Source of the DNA: Pannonibacter carbonis
GTDB taxonomy: Bacteria; Pseudomonadota; Alphaproteobacteria; Rhizobiales; Stappiaceae
Length of the DNA stretch: 64,000 nt
Reading direction: 5' to 3'
NCBI RefSeq assembly: GCF_003012935.1
Contig: NZ_PUDR01000002.1
Location: 124,001 to 188,000, forward strand
This document shows positions 16,693 to 25,085 of the stretch, one piece after another. Made by a program: the position numbers and the translations under genes. The first letter of the stretch is position 1, and each line of letters begins with the position of its first letter. The notes under the pieces were generated by a model. It did not search any database. It worked only from the letters and a program-made list of their open reading frames with translations, and had not been told where the DNA came from.

Positions 16693-17697
16693 TCAGGCCT
16701 GGCGCGCGGTGCTGCCGCGCGCCATGACCTGATAGCCAAGGTCCACGGTTTCCACTGGATTGTCCGGGTTCCGCAGGGCGGCGATGAGCATATCCATCGC
16801 CGTCTTGCCCATTTCCTGCCGGAAGGTGCGGACACTGGAAATGGAGGGATTGGCGGCCGCCATCATTTCTAAGTCGTTGAAGCCGCAGATCCCCATGGCC
16901 TGCGGCACGTCGATACCCCGGCGCTGGCATTCGAACAGGGCACCGAGTGCAAGGTCGTCATTGTTGCACAGAACCGCGTCCGTTTCCGGGGCGCGGGCAA
17001 GGAGGTCTGCCATCAGGAGGCCGCCCAGCGTCACGCTGGACGGCTTTGGCGTGGTGACAATGCGCTCGTCACTGAGACAGCCGGCCCGACGCGTCACATC
17101 ACGGAACCCTTCGAGACGGCGCTGGGTCCGCGGATCAAGCCGCGCTGCGAGAAATCCGGGGCGGACATAGCCGGCCTCGATGAGGTGCCGCGTCGCGGCC
17201 CGGGCGGCGTCCAGATGCGAAAAGCCGACCATCATGTCGAGCGGATCCGGACCGGTCTCCATGATCTGGACCATCCGGCAGGACGCGCGCTTGAGCAGCG
17301 CCAGAGTTTCGCTGGACTGGTCGATGCCAGAGAGGATGAGGCCGGCTGGGCGCTGCGACAGGAAGGTCCGGACGAGGCGTTCTTCTTCCAGCGGCGAATA
17401 CCGGGAATTGCCGAGCTGGATCTGCCACTCGGTTCCCTCGGCCGCCTTGTAGACCCCTGACAATACATCCGAAAAGACGTTGTTGGTGACGGACGGCACG
17501 ATGAAGCCGATGACGTTCGTGCGCCCCGTTGCCAGGGCGCTGGCTGCAGGGTCAGGCACATAGCCGAGCTTGTCGATGGCTGCCCGGACCTTCTCCCGCG
17601 CCTTGGCCGACACCTTGTCCGGTTCCCGCAGGACGCGGGACACAGTCATAGCGCTAACACCAGCTTCTTTAGCGACGTCACTGATTTTGATCTGCAA
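16693..17697 (-). CDS. LacI-family repressor, gluconate-type (GntR-like)
   Basis: 334 aa: LacI helix-turn-helix at residues 3-22 (ISDVAKEAGVSAMTVSRVLR), hinge, then a periplasmic-binding-like sensor domain. TTG 17697 is the likely start, since an in-frame stop lies at 17713-17715 and a GAGAAAG precedes it. Divergent from gluconokinase across 134 nt containing a perfect palindrome ATGTTAGCGCTAACAT that resembles the E. coli GntR operator. It therefore probably represses gntK and the TRAP genes in the absence of gluconate. Confidence 0.88.
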   Translation of the reverse strand: MQIKISDVAKEAGVSAMTVSRVLREPDKVSAKAREKVRAAIDKLGYVPDPAASALATGRTNVIGFIVPSVTNNVFSDVLSGVYKAAEGTEWQIQLGNSRYSPLEEERLVRTFLSQRPAGLILSGIDQSSETLALLKRASCRMVQIMETGPDPLDMMVGFSHLDAARAATRHLIEAGYVRPGFLAARLDPRTQRRLEGFRDVTRRAGCLSDERIVTTPKPSSVTLGGLLMADLLARAPETDAVLCNNDDLALGALFECQRRGIDVPQAMGICGFNDLEMMAAANPSISSVRTFRQEMGKTAMDMLIAALRNPDNPVETVDLGYQVMARGSTARQA

Positions 17698-17768
17698 AAA
17701 AATGTTGCTTTCTCAAATGGTTGAGCGGGTAGCCCGATTTTGCGTGAAGTGTAGCAGGAAAAATGCAT

Positions 17769-17796
17769 TTGACAAATGTTAGCGCTAACATATGTT
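17769..17796 (+). promoter_or_regulatory. gntK promoter with embedded LacI-type operator
   Basis: TTGACA at 17769-17774, 16-nt spacer, TATGTT at 17791-17796; the spacer is almost filled by the perfect 16-nt palindrome ATGTTAGCGCTAACAT (17776-17791). Repressor bound here would block RNA polymerase. The operator core TAGCGCTA also occurs inside the repressor gene near 17648. Confidence 0.8.
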
Positions 17797-17831
17797 GAAT
17801 TGAACAGGATGGCAGGCCAGCGGCGAGAAAG

Positions 17832-18389
17832 ATGACGAGAGCGACAGTTCAGGTGGTCGTCGTGATGGGGGTTTGTGGTGCCGGCAAGAGCCGGGTCGCC
17901 GCCGACCTGGCACAGGCGCTGGGCGGTGTGTTCGTCGAGGCCGACAGTTTCCATTCCGAGGCCAGCAAGCAGCGGATGCATCGCGGCGAGGCCTTGACCG
18001 ATGCGGACCGGCTGCCGTGGCTGCGGCGGGTGGCGCAGGCGGCGCAGGACGCGCGTTCAACCGGGCGCGGGCCGGTCGTGGTGGCCTGTTCGGCCTTGAA
18101 ACGCAGCTACCGGGATCTGTTGCGCGGGGAACTGGGTGATGTGCTGTTCGTGCATCTGATCGGCACGTTGGCCCTGCTCCGGGAGCGCCTCGAACAGCGC
18201 CAGGGCCACTTCGTTGGCGAGGCGCTGCTCGACAGCCAGCTGGCGACACTCGAGCCGCTGGAACGGGACGAGGCGGGGATGACCGTCGATGTTTCAAACC
18301 CGGTCCGGACAATCGTCCAGGCCGTGATGGATGTGCTGCCGGGGGGAGATCCGGCGGCAACGCATGGCGCAGCCGGTCAGGTGCTCTGA
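17832..18389 (+). CDS. gntK: Gluconokinase
   Basis: Phosphorylates D-gluconate to 6-phosphogluconate for the Entner-Doudoroff or pentose phosphate pathway. 185 aa with P-loop GVCGAGKS (13-20), the EADSFH motif, GEALTDADRLPWL and CSALKRSYRDLLR, all typical of GntK. It heads the kinase-TRAP operon, 42 nt before dctP. Confidence 0.93.
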   Translation: MTRATVQVVVVMGVCGAGKSRVAADLAQALGGVFVEADSFHSEASKQRMHRGEALTDADRLPWLRRVAQAAQDARSTGRGPVVVACSALKRSYRDLLRGELGDVLFVHLIGTLALLRERLEQRQGHFVGEALLDSQLATLEPLERDEAGMTVDVSNPVRTIVQAVMDVLPGGDPAATHGAAGQVL

Positions 18390-18431
18390 CGCGGAGGCGC
18401 AACTGGAATTGCAATCAAACGGGAGGATACC

Positions 18432-19451
18432 ATGTTGAAGTTCGCAAGCAGTCTGGCCGCCAGCGCAATCGTGGCGGCATCCTTGATCTCGTCGGCTGGA
18501 GCGGCTGACTTCAGCTTCAAGTTCCAGTCGTCCGATCCGGCCGGCAATCCGAATTTCGTGCTGCAGCAGGGATGGGCGGAGAGCGTCAAGCAGAAGACCA
18601 ATGGCCGCGTCGATATCGAGCTGCTGCCGGTGGAATCGCTGGTGGCGCACAATGAAACCCAGGACGCGGTCTCGGCTGGCATTCTCGACGGTCATGTGAC
18701 CGACACGTCCTATTTCTCCGGCAAGGATCCGGCCTTCGGCCTGATCGCCAACCCGGTCGGTGCCTGGTCCGATCCGGCGCAGATGTTCGACTTCATGGCG
18801 AATGGCGGTGGCAAGGAGCTGATGAACGAGATCCTTGAACCCTACGGCCTGCATTTCATCGGAGCGACCACGCCCGGTCTGGAGGCGTTTGTGGCCCGGG
18901 TGCCTATCCGGGGCGTTGCTGACCTGAAGGGTGTCAAGGTGCGGGCGCCAGAAGGACTTGTTCAGCAGGTGTTTGCCGCAGCTGGTGCTGCCCCGGTCAA
19001 CCTGCCGGGCTCGGAAGTGTTCACCAGCCTCGACAAGCGCGTGATCGACGCGGCTGACTACACCGTGTTCTCCACCAACCAGGCCCAGGGCCTCAATGAC
19101 ATCGCCACGTTCCCGGTCTATCCGGGCTTCCACTCCATGCCGCTCGTCGAGATTTCGATGAACAAGCAGTCCTGGGATGCCCTGCCGGACGATCTGAAGG
19201 TTGCACTTGAGGAGAGCGTCGCGGAGTTCGCGACGGCGCAGGTCGCGGCCCTGGCCGAAAAGGATCTGGCAGCGGTGAAGGCTGCGCAGGATGGCGGCAA
19301 GATCACGGTGATCGACTGGGCCGCCGAGGAGCGCGCCAAGTTCCGGGTGATCGCGATGGGCGAATGGGCCAAGGTTGCCGAACGGTCCGAGAACGCCCGG
19401 AAGGTCTATGACACGCTGACCACTTATCTCAAGGAAAAGGGCCTGATGTAA
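18432..19451 (+). CDS. TRAP transporter substrate-binding protein (DctP type)
   Basis: 339 aa, signal peptide to about residue 24 (SLISSAGA-ADF), then a DctP fold with the usual GVKVRAPEGLVQQVFAAAGAAPV region containing the Arg that clamps substrate carboxylates. It delivers its ligand to the DctQM permease encoded next. Neighbouring gluconokinase and the gluconate-type repressor indicate gluconate or a related sugar acid as the ligand. GGGAGG is placed before the ATG. Confidence 0.88.
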   Translation: MLKFASSLAASAIVAASLISSAGAADFSFKFQSSDPAGNPNFVLQQGWAESVKQKTNGRVDIELLPVESLVAHNETQDAVSAGILDGHVTDTSYFSGKDPAFGLIANPVGAWSDPAQMFDFMANGGGKELMNEILEPYGLHFIGATTPGLEAFVARVPIRGVADLKGVKVRAPEGLVQQVFAAAGAAPVNLPGSEVFTSLDKRVIDAADYTVFSTNQAQGLNDIATFPVYPGFHSMPLVEISMNKQSWDALPDDLKVALEESVAEFATAQVAALAEKDLAAVKAAQDGGKITVIDWAAEERAKFRVIAMGEWAKVAERSENARKVYDTLTTYLKEKGLM

Positions 19452-19473
19452 TCAGGCACCAAGGGACTGATCA

Positions 19474-19496
19474 GGGACCGGCGGCCTGCCGGTCCC
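19474..19496 (+). terminator. Intercistronic hairpin between dctP and dctQ
   Basis: GGGACCGGC (19474-19482) pairs with GCCGGTCCC (19488-19496) with a GGCCT loop; only TT follows. Such a hairpin after the binding-protein gene fits partial termination or mRNA protection, giving excess DctP over the membrane subunits. Confidence 0.65.
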
Positions 19497-19514
19497 TTGT
19501 CGGGAGGGCGCGTT

Positions 19515-20066
19515 TTGACTGAAACGGCAGACAATCATACTGAATCCCGGGACCATGTCGCGATCCCGCAGGCAGGACGTCTTGGACGGCTCATCGACAA
19601 GGGTGCGATTGTCTTCGCGGCCGGTATCGTCCTCGCCATGCTCATTCTGATCAACGAGGTGTTTTTGCGCTATGTGCTGAACGCTCCGACGATCTGGGCG
19701 CATGAGACGACGATCTTCCTCTGCGGAATTGCCTTTCTCTATGGGGGCCTGCTCTGCACCGCGCGCGACCGGCATATCCGGGTGGTCCTGATCTATGACT
19801 TTGTTCCCAAGGGCCTGCGCCGCTATCTGGATGTGGTGATCTCGCTGATCTGCGCTGCCGCCAGCCTCATGTTCGCATGGGCGGCCTGGTTGATGGTGGC
19901 CAGGGCCGCGTTCAGGCCGGATGGAACCATCCGGCTGGAGCGCTCGGGCAGCGCCTGGGACCCTGCCTTTCCGGGTCTGCTGAAGATCTTCCTTCTTGTC
20001 ATCATGTCGGTCATGGCGCTGCAGTTCGCCATCCTCGCCGTGAACTACCTGCGGGGCCGCCGCTGA
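19515..20066 (+). CDS. TRAP transporter small permease (DctQ type)
   Basis: 183 aa from TTG 19515, chosen because GGGAGG at 19502-19507 is correctly spaced; a longer TTG start at 19497 would place that site inside the gene. Four predicted membrane helices (about 30-50, 65-85, 105-125, 145-170 from the start). It forms the integral membrane complex with DctM. Its TGA overlaps the DctM ATG by one base. Confidence 0.85.
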   Translation: MTETADNHTESRDHVAIPQAGRLGRLIDKGAIVFAAGIVLAMLILINEVFLRYVLNAPTIWAHETTIFLCGIAFLYGGLLCTARDRHIRVVLIYDFVPKGLRRYLDVVISLICAAASLMFAWAAWLMVARAAFRPDGTIRLERSGSAWDPAFPGLLKIFLLVIMSVMALQFAILAVNYLRGRR

Positions 20067-21382
20067 TGGACTTCTTCGGCTCATTCCAATCTCTCGGCAT
20101 CGAGACCGGCACGCTGGTCATGTTCATCGCCCTGATCGGGCTGCTGATCACCGGCATGCCGCTGGCTTTCGTGACGCTGCTTGTCGCGCTGATCTTCGCA
20201 CTCGGATGGTTCGGCCCGATGGCCGTGCCGCTGATCACCAGCCGCGTCTACTCCTTCGTATCCTCCTTTGTCTTTGTCTCCGTGCCGATGTTCGTGCTGA
20301 TGGCGGCGATCCTGGACCGGTCCGGCATTGCCCGCGACCTGTTCGACGCCATGCGCCTGCTCGGGGGGCGGATCCGGGGCGGCATCGCTGTCCAGACCAT
20401 TTTCGTCGCCGTGATCCTTGCGGCGATGAGCGGGATCATTGGCGGAGAGGTGGTGCTGCTCGGACTTGTGGCACTGCCTCAGATGCTGCGTCTGGGCTAT
20501 GACAAGCATCTCGCCATCGGTGTGGTTTGCGCCGGCGGTGCGCTGGGGACCATGATCCCGCCGTCGATCGTGCTGATCATCTACGGACTGGCTGCCAATG
20601 TATCCGTGGGCGAACTGTTTACGGCCTCGTTCTTCCCCGGGCTGATGCTGGCGGCTTTCTACGTTGGCTATGTCCTGATCCGAGCCTATCTCAACCCGAG
20701 CATCGCGCCGATCCCCGATGAGACGCCCGTTCCGCTGGCGGAAAAAATGCGTCTGCTCAAGGGCTTGTTCTTGCCGCTGCTGGTCGTGGTCTTCGTTCTG
20801 GGCTCCATCTATGGCGGCATCGCAAGTGTCACTGAGGCCTCGGCCGTCGGTGTGCTCGGCGTGCTGATCTCGACTGTGCTGCGCGGTGAGTTCAGCTTCG
20901 GCCTGTTGAAGGGGGCTGCCATGCAGACGCTTCAGACGGTCGGCATGATTGTCTGGATCGGAATTGGCGCCAGCGCGCTGATCGGCGTGTTCAACATGAT
21001 GGGCGGCATCAAGTTCGTGTCCGGTCTCCTTGCGGGTGCGTCCGATGATCCGCTGGTGATCCTGCTGCTGATGATGCTGATCCTGTTCGTGCTGGGCATG
21101 TTCCTGGACTGGGTGGGCATTGCGCTGCTGACCCTGCCGATCTTCGTGCCGATCATCATCCAGCTTGGCTATGATCCGGTGTGGTTCGGCGTGCTGTTCT
21201 GCATGAACATGCAGGTGTCGTTCCTGTCACCGCCGTTCGGACCGGCAGCCTTTTACCTGAAAAGTGTCGCGCCACCGGACATCACGCTGGCGACGATCTT
21301 CCGCTCCCTGCTTCCCTTTATCGGATTGCAGATCCTGGCGGTGTCGATGCTGATTATCTTTCCGGGCATCACTGGCCGTTGA
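20066..21382 (+). CDS. TRAP transporter large permease (DctM type)
   Basis: 438 aa, starting MDFFGSFQSLGIETGTLVMF, very hydrophobic with about 11-12 membrane helices and the DctM landmarks GGALGTMIPPSI, GGIASVTEASAVGV and DWVGIALLTLPIFVPI. It couples solute uptake to sodium or proton entry. It ends the gntK-dctPQM operon; a strong bidirectional terminator follows. Confidence 0.9.
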   Translation: MDFFGSFQSLGIETGTLVMFIALIGLLITGMPLAFVTLLVALIFALGWFGPMAVPLITSRVYSFVSSFVFVSVPMFVLMAAILDRSGIARDLFDAMRLLGGRIRGGIAVQTIFVAVILAAMSGIIGGEVVLLGLVALPQMLRLGYDKHLAIGVVCAGGALGTMIPPSIVLIIYGLAANVSVGELFTASFFPGLMLAAFYVGYVLIRAYLNPSIAPIPDETPVPLAEKMRLLKGLFLPLLVVVFVLGSIYGGIASVTEASAVGVLGVLISTVLRGEFSFGLLKGAAMQTLQTVGMIVWIGIGASALIGVFNMMGGIKFVSGLLAGASDDPLVILLLMMLILFVLGMFLDWVGIALLTLPIFVPIIIQLGYDPVWFGVLFCMNMQVSFLSPPFGPAAFYLKSVAPPDITLATIFRSLLPFIGLQILAVSMLIIFPGITGR

Positions 21383-21410
21383 CGGCAAGGCAGTTGCAGG
21401 AGGCCACGCA

Positions 21411-21444
21411 AAAAGGCCGGAGCGGTGGGACGCTCCGGCCTTTT
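21411..21444. terminator. Bidirectional terminator between converging dctM and SnoaL-like gene
   Basis: Perfect 14-bp stem AAAAGGCCGGAGCG / CGCTCCGGCCTTTT with a six-base loop. The A and T tracts make it a good intrinsic terminator in both directions, as expected between convergent genes. Confidence 0.9.
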
Positions 21445-21462
21445 CGCATCGCCTGACTGCAC

Positions 21463-21852
21463 TCAGTTCATGCACTCGGCGACGCGAAGCGTGTCGGTGA
21501 ACTGCTCGAAGCGGACGACCTTGCCGTTTTCCACGTCCCAGACATGGGTGACGCGGGCATGGAACGGCTTGCCGGTTGCCTTGCAGGTGCCGGTGTAGTC
21601 GCCGATGCCCACGACCGAGGAACCGGCGTCGAGCAGGCGCTCAAGGCGGAAGGTGTAGCCGTCGAACTCGGCACCGAGCCGCATGAAGACCTCGCGGATG
21701 ATCGCCTCGCGGCCCACATGGGTGCCACGGCAGGGGAAGCCATCCATTTCGGTCCAGGCGGCATCAGGGGCAAGATCGGCCACCATGCCCTCAAGATCGC
21801 CGCGGTCTGAGGCGGCGTAGTGGTCCTTGATGATCTGATAGGGTGTGCGCAT
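21463..21852 (-). CDS. SnoaL-like / NTF2-fold protein
   Basis: 129 aa single-domain protein of the cone-shaped alpha+beta NTF2 fold: helical start IIKDHYAASDRGDLEGMVADLAPDAAW, middle GREAIIREVF, and strand-rich end RVTHVWDVENGKVVRFEQFTDT. Family members are isomerases, cyclases or hydrolases of small organic compounds. It is the third gene after an SDR and moaF (21 nt downstream of moaF), suggesting a joint role. Exact reaction unknown. Confidence 0.75.
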   Translation of the reverse strand: MRTPYQIIKDHYAASDRGDLEGMVADLAPDAAWTEMDGFPCRGTHVGREAIIREVFMRLGAEFDGYTFRLERLLDAGSSVVGIGDYTGTCKATGKPFHARVTHVWDVENGKVVRFEQFTDTLRVAECMN

Positions 21853-21873
21853 GGGTCTTTCTCGTGGGTTCGC

Positions 21874-22665
21874 TCAGACCGGGGCTTCGCCCGGGCGGTA
21901 GAGGGTCATGGAGGCCTTGGAGATGTGTGCGCCGGCCTTGTTGTTGGCGAGCTTGCCGTCGCCGGTGATGCCGAGGAACTTGCCGGTCGAGCGCAGGGTC
22001 TCGAAATTGTAGAAGAACACCGAGGCGACCGGGATCTTGAACTCGCGGAAAGTGAAGACGTACTGGTCTTCGGCGAACTTGAAGGTGGTGGTCAGGTCGA
22101 CGTCACCATGGCCGCGCTGCACGCCCTTCAGGCACTGCCAGCAATAGCGCTGCGACGACAGGTAGGTGTGCTCGTAGACGTGGTTGGGGCTGTAGGTGAA
22201 ATGGGCGCGCAGGCCGATGAGGTCACGCGTCTCGGCCGGCACGAGGCCGGTGGCCGGCTGGCCGTCGTCGATGACGCCGACACGGAAGATCTGGGAGACC
22301 TGCGGCTCGCCGACGGTTTCCTCCGGCTTGCGCACGATGCAGCGCACCGACAGGACGCGGCGGGTGACGAGGTTGAGGATCAGTGTCTCGGCTTCGGTCG
22401 GCAGGGCAGCGAAGGCGATGTCGATGAAGTAGGTGTTCTCGGCCACTTCCACCACATCGGCGGCCTCGGCACCAGCCAGACTGCCCTCGCGCCAGGCGAG
22501 CGTGTCACCGTCGGTGAAGGCGAGATCAAGCCGGCGACCATCGTCAAAGGCGACGGCGAAGGACTTGCCCTTGAGGGCCTGGCTGGCAGGCAGGCGGTTT
22601 GTGTCGATGCCGAAGGCGAACTGGTCGTAGGTCTTCCAGTCCTTCGGGGTCTGCTGTGCGGTCAT
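21874..22665 (-). CDS. moaF: MoaF-family protein (monoamine-regulon type)
   Basis: 263 aa from MTAQQTPKDW, which has GGGAGGATAGA just upstream. Two beta-rich halves correspond to the MoaF N- and C-terminal domains; the C-half carries YEHTYLSSQRYCWQCLKG and FREFKIPVASVFFYNFETLRSTGKFLGI, blocks recognised from MoaF. This MoaF belongs to the tyramine/monoamine regulon of enterobacteria, not to the molybdopterin MoaABCDE set, despite the name. Its biochemical role is unsettled. It lies between an SDR gene and a SnoaL-like gene, all in the same direction. Confidence 0.75.
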   Translation of the reverse strand: MTAQQTPKDWKTYDQFAFGIDTNRLPASQALKGKSFAVAFDDGRRLDLAFTDGDTLAWREGSLAGAEAADVVEVAENTYFIDIAFAALPTEAETLILNLVTRRVLSVRCIVRKPEETVGEPQVSQIFRVGVIDDGQPATGLVPAETRDLIGLRAHFTYSPNHVYEHTYLSSQRYCWQCLKGVQRGHGDVDLTTTFKFAEDQYVFTFREFKIPVASVFFYNFETLRSTGKFLGITGDGKLANNKAGAHISKASMTLYRPGEAPV

Positions 22666-22740
22666 TCTATCCTCCCGTAAGATAAGAGTGTGTTTTGTGA
22701 AAGAAGAGAAGTTGTGTGTGTTCTGTCTCTTTGTTTTCAC

Positions 22741-22784
22741 GCAATTCCGGACGCAAAACCGGTTCCCACTTTTGCTGGAATTGC
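22741..22784. repeat. Rhizobial-type palindromic element (GCAATTCC...GGAATTGC)
   Basis: GCAATTCC at 22741-22748 pairs with GGAATTGC at 22777-22784; the loop holds ACCGGTT. It sits directly after the SDR stop codon on the minus strand and may act as a transcript end or processing hairpin before moaF. Similar elements are common in rhizobial intergenic DNA. Confidence 0.6.
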
Positions 22785-22785
22785 T

Positions 22786-23574
22786 TTAACTGACAAAGGC
22801 CAGCGTCGGCAGATCCACCGTGGACGCCCCGCCGTCCACGGTGACGATTGCGCCATTGACCATCGATGCTTCGGGGCTGGCGAGGAAACAGACCACGTTG
22901 GAGACTTCCTCCGGCGTGGCAGGACGGTTGATCGGCACGTCGCGGGTGACGAGGGCATAGGCCTCGGCCGGTCCACTGAGGCCGTCGCGGTCAATGAGGA
23001 CCTGCATTTGCTCGTCGGCCATGGCGGTGCTGACCCAGCCCGGGCAGACGGTGTTGGTGCGCACGCCCTTGCGGCCATAGTCGCGCGCCAGCGACTTGGC
23101 GAGGCCGATGCAGCCATGCTTCATCGTGACGTAACCGATGGCGTCGGGGCCTGAGAACAGCCCGGCGATGGACGAGACAACGACAATCGCCCCCTTGGCC
23201 TCGATGAGGGCCGGCAGGCAGGCGCGGGCGCTCACAAATGCGGTGTCGAGGTTGGAGCGGGTGGCCAGCGCCCAGGTCTCGTCGCTCATGGAGACGGTGG
23301 GGCCAACGCCATGACCACCGGCATTGGCGATGAGCAGGTCGAGGCTGCCGTGGGCTTCGAGCGTGGCGGCTACGGCCTTGACCATGGCGGCGCCATCGGC
23401 GGCGTCAGCGGCGATCACGAGCGCGCCGGTTTCCTCCGCCACTGCCATCAGCGGCTCCTTGCGGCGGCCGACGAGAACGACCTTGCCGCCCTCCGATGAA
23501 ATGCGGCGCGCGACGGCGGCGCCGATGCCGGTTCCGCCACCGGTGATGAGGGCGGTCTTGCCTGAAAAACGCAT
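22786..23574 (-). CDS. Short-chain dehydrogenase/reductase
   Basis: 262 aa from MRFSGKTALITG, preceded by GGGAGG. Rossmann motif TGGGTGIG (about 11-18), NAGG (NAG-like) around 86, active-site Ser with YVTMK (Tyr/Lys) about 150-160, and C-terminal FLASPEASMVNGAIVTVDGG. NAD(P)-dependent oxidation or reduction of an alcohol/ketone. It is followed by moaF and the SnoaL-like gene; an SDR next to moaF recalls the enterobacterial moaEF pair. Substrate unknown. Confidence 0.85.
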   Translation of the reverse strand: MRFSGKTALITGGGTGIGAAVARRISSEGGKVVLVGRRKEPLMAVAEETGALVIAADAADGAAMVKAVAATLEAHGSLDLLIANAGGHGVGPTVSMSDETWALATRSNLDTAFVSARACLPALIEAKGAIVVVSSIAGLFSGPDAIGYVTMKHGCIGLAKSLARDYGRKGVRTNTVCPGWVSTAMADEQMQVLIDRDGLSGPAEAYALVTRDVPINRPATPEEVSNVVCFLASPEASMVNGAIVTVDGGASTVDLPTLAFVS

Positions 23575-23739
23575 CTGAAGAAATCCTCCCGATTGGATGA
23601 CGGCAAGCATCGGGGAGGGCGCGGATCCTGTCTCGCCCACCGGGGAACCGGCGATTGACTGGCGATGAACAGGTTGCGAAACCGGGATCACCCGGTTTCT
23701 ATAGTTGAAATCATGGCAGGAATGCCCTGCTGGCGGATA

Positions 23740-24177
23740 TCAGACTGCTGGCGGCGATACGGCCGAGGCACCGGGTTTTTCGCCGCAGGCGCAGGCATCG
23801 CCCCCGGCGGCTAGGCTGCGACGGTAGCGGGCAAGCAATCGGGCACGGAGCGGCAGGAACAGCCGGTAGGCCAGTTCGCCAAGGGTGGTGACCGGCGGCA
23901 GGGACGCCAGCCGGCCAAGAAGGGCGAAGCCGGGCAGCGCGCGCCAGAGTGCGGCAAAGCCTGCTGCGCCGGACACCAGCGTGCCATCGGGACGGCGGAC
24001 ATGGAACCGGGCGAGTGCGGCGGCCCGGTCAAGATCCGGCGGCATCTCGGGCGTCGCAGCTACATCGACCCAGGCGATGGCATCCGCGCCCCGGCACCGC
24101 TGGTAACAGCCGATTTCGCGCGAGCACAGCGGGCAGGCGCCGTCGAAATAGACCGTGAGAGCGGGCCCTGTGCTCAC
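23740..24177 (-). CDS. DCC-family (DUF393) thiol-disulfide oxidoreductase-like protein
   Basis: 145 aa. The N-terminal VYFDGACPLCSREIGCYQR holds the DxxCPxC motif that names the DCC family, thought to have a thioredoxin-like fold. Starts with GTG at 24177, overlapping the stop of the upstream SDR by four bases (GTGA), so the two are co-translated. The C-terminal 20 residues are low-complexity (GGDACACGEKPGASAVSPPA) and contain two extra cysteines. Function of the family is unclear. Confidence 0.75.
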   Translation of the reverse strand: MSTGPALTVYFDGACPLCSREIGCYQRCRGADAIAWVDVAATPEMPPDLDRAAALARFHVRRPDGTLVSGAAGFAALWRALPGFALLGRLASLPPVTTLGELAYRLFLPLRARLLARYRRSLAAGGDACACGEKPGASAVSPPAV

Positions 24178-24938
24178 CAGACGATCTCCTTGCCTTCGGC
24201 ATCATGGAAACTGCCGGTGTGATGGCCACTCAGGGCATCGACGACGGCGAGCAGCCTTGCTGCGGCCTCTTCCGCTGGATGTACGTTAAGGCCCGCCTTG
24301 GCGAAAGGATCCGACAGGCGGCTGGCGACGGTGCCGGGATGCAGCACGACGCAGGCGGCGTCAGGACGCTTGCGGGCCAGTTCAATCGCCGCCGAATGTA
24401 CAAGCTGGTTCAAGGCGGCCTTGGCGGCGCGGTAGCTGTACCAGCCGCCGAGATGATTGTCGCCGATGCTGCCGACCCGGGCGGACAGGGTGGCGAAGAC
24501 CGATTTTCCATCACCGGCCAGCAGTGGCAGCAGATGCTTCATCAAGAGGGCCGGACCGATGGCATTGATCGCGAAGGACCGGGCCATCGCGGCAGGGTCG
24601 AGCGAGCGCCAGGATTTTTCCGGCTGGATGTCCCCGTCATGCAGCATGCCGGTGGCGTCAAACACCAGGCGCAAGGGCAAGCCGACCGCCGAAACTCGTG
24701 CAGCGGCACTCGCGATGGACCCTTCGTCGGTGAGATCTAGGAAACCTTCGTCCGCATTGCTGCGGGCGAAGCGCAAGACGTTGGCAAAGCGGCCGCTGGC
24801 CTCGGCCTGGCGCGCGACTTCAGATCCGATGGCGCCGCTGGCTCCGATGATGACCGCAAGGCCACCGTCCGGGAACGAGGTGAGCTGAGGACTGGAGCGG
24901 GTGAGGTCGAGGGGCATGGTCGGGTCCGGGCTGGTCAT
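24174..24938 (-). CDS. SDR-family oxidoreductase
   Basis: 254 aa from MTSPDPTMPLDL (an alternative ATG at 24917 gives 247). Motifs: GASGAIGSEVA for nucleotide binding, NAIGPALLMKHLLPLL, active-site GWYSYRAAKAALNQL (Tyr and Lys four apart) and VVLHPGTVASRLSDPF. This resembles C-factor-like SDRs. It is joined to the DCC gene by a 4-nt overlap, and the pair diverges from a nitroreductase gene. The much longer open frame extending upstream to 26003 is not coding beyond this start. Confidence 0.82.
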   Translation of the reverse strand: MTSPDPTMPLDLTRSSPQLTSFPDGGLAVIIGASGAIGSEVARQAEASGRFANVLRFARSNADEGFLDLTDEGSIASAAARVSAVGLPLRLVFDATGMLHDGDIQPEKSWRSLDPAAMARSFAINAIGPALLMKHLLPLLAGDGKSVFATLSARVGSIGDNHLGGWYSYRAAKAALNQLVHSAAIELARKRPDAACVVLHPGTVASRLSDPFAKAGLNVHPAEEAAARLLAVVDALSGHHTGSFHDAEGKEIVW

Positions 24939-25085
24939 GCTCGTCTTACGCAGGCGAGCCCGTGCCGGTTCAGACCCCTTCCAAGTGCTGCCCTGCAACT
25001 TCGGGACACGAAGGGGATTGATTATCACTGTGAACTGGTGCAGCCATTGGTTACCGGCGCAACAGACACCTTTGGGGAGGAAATC

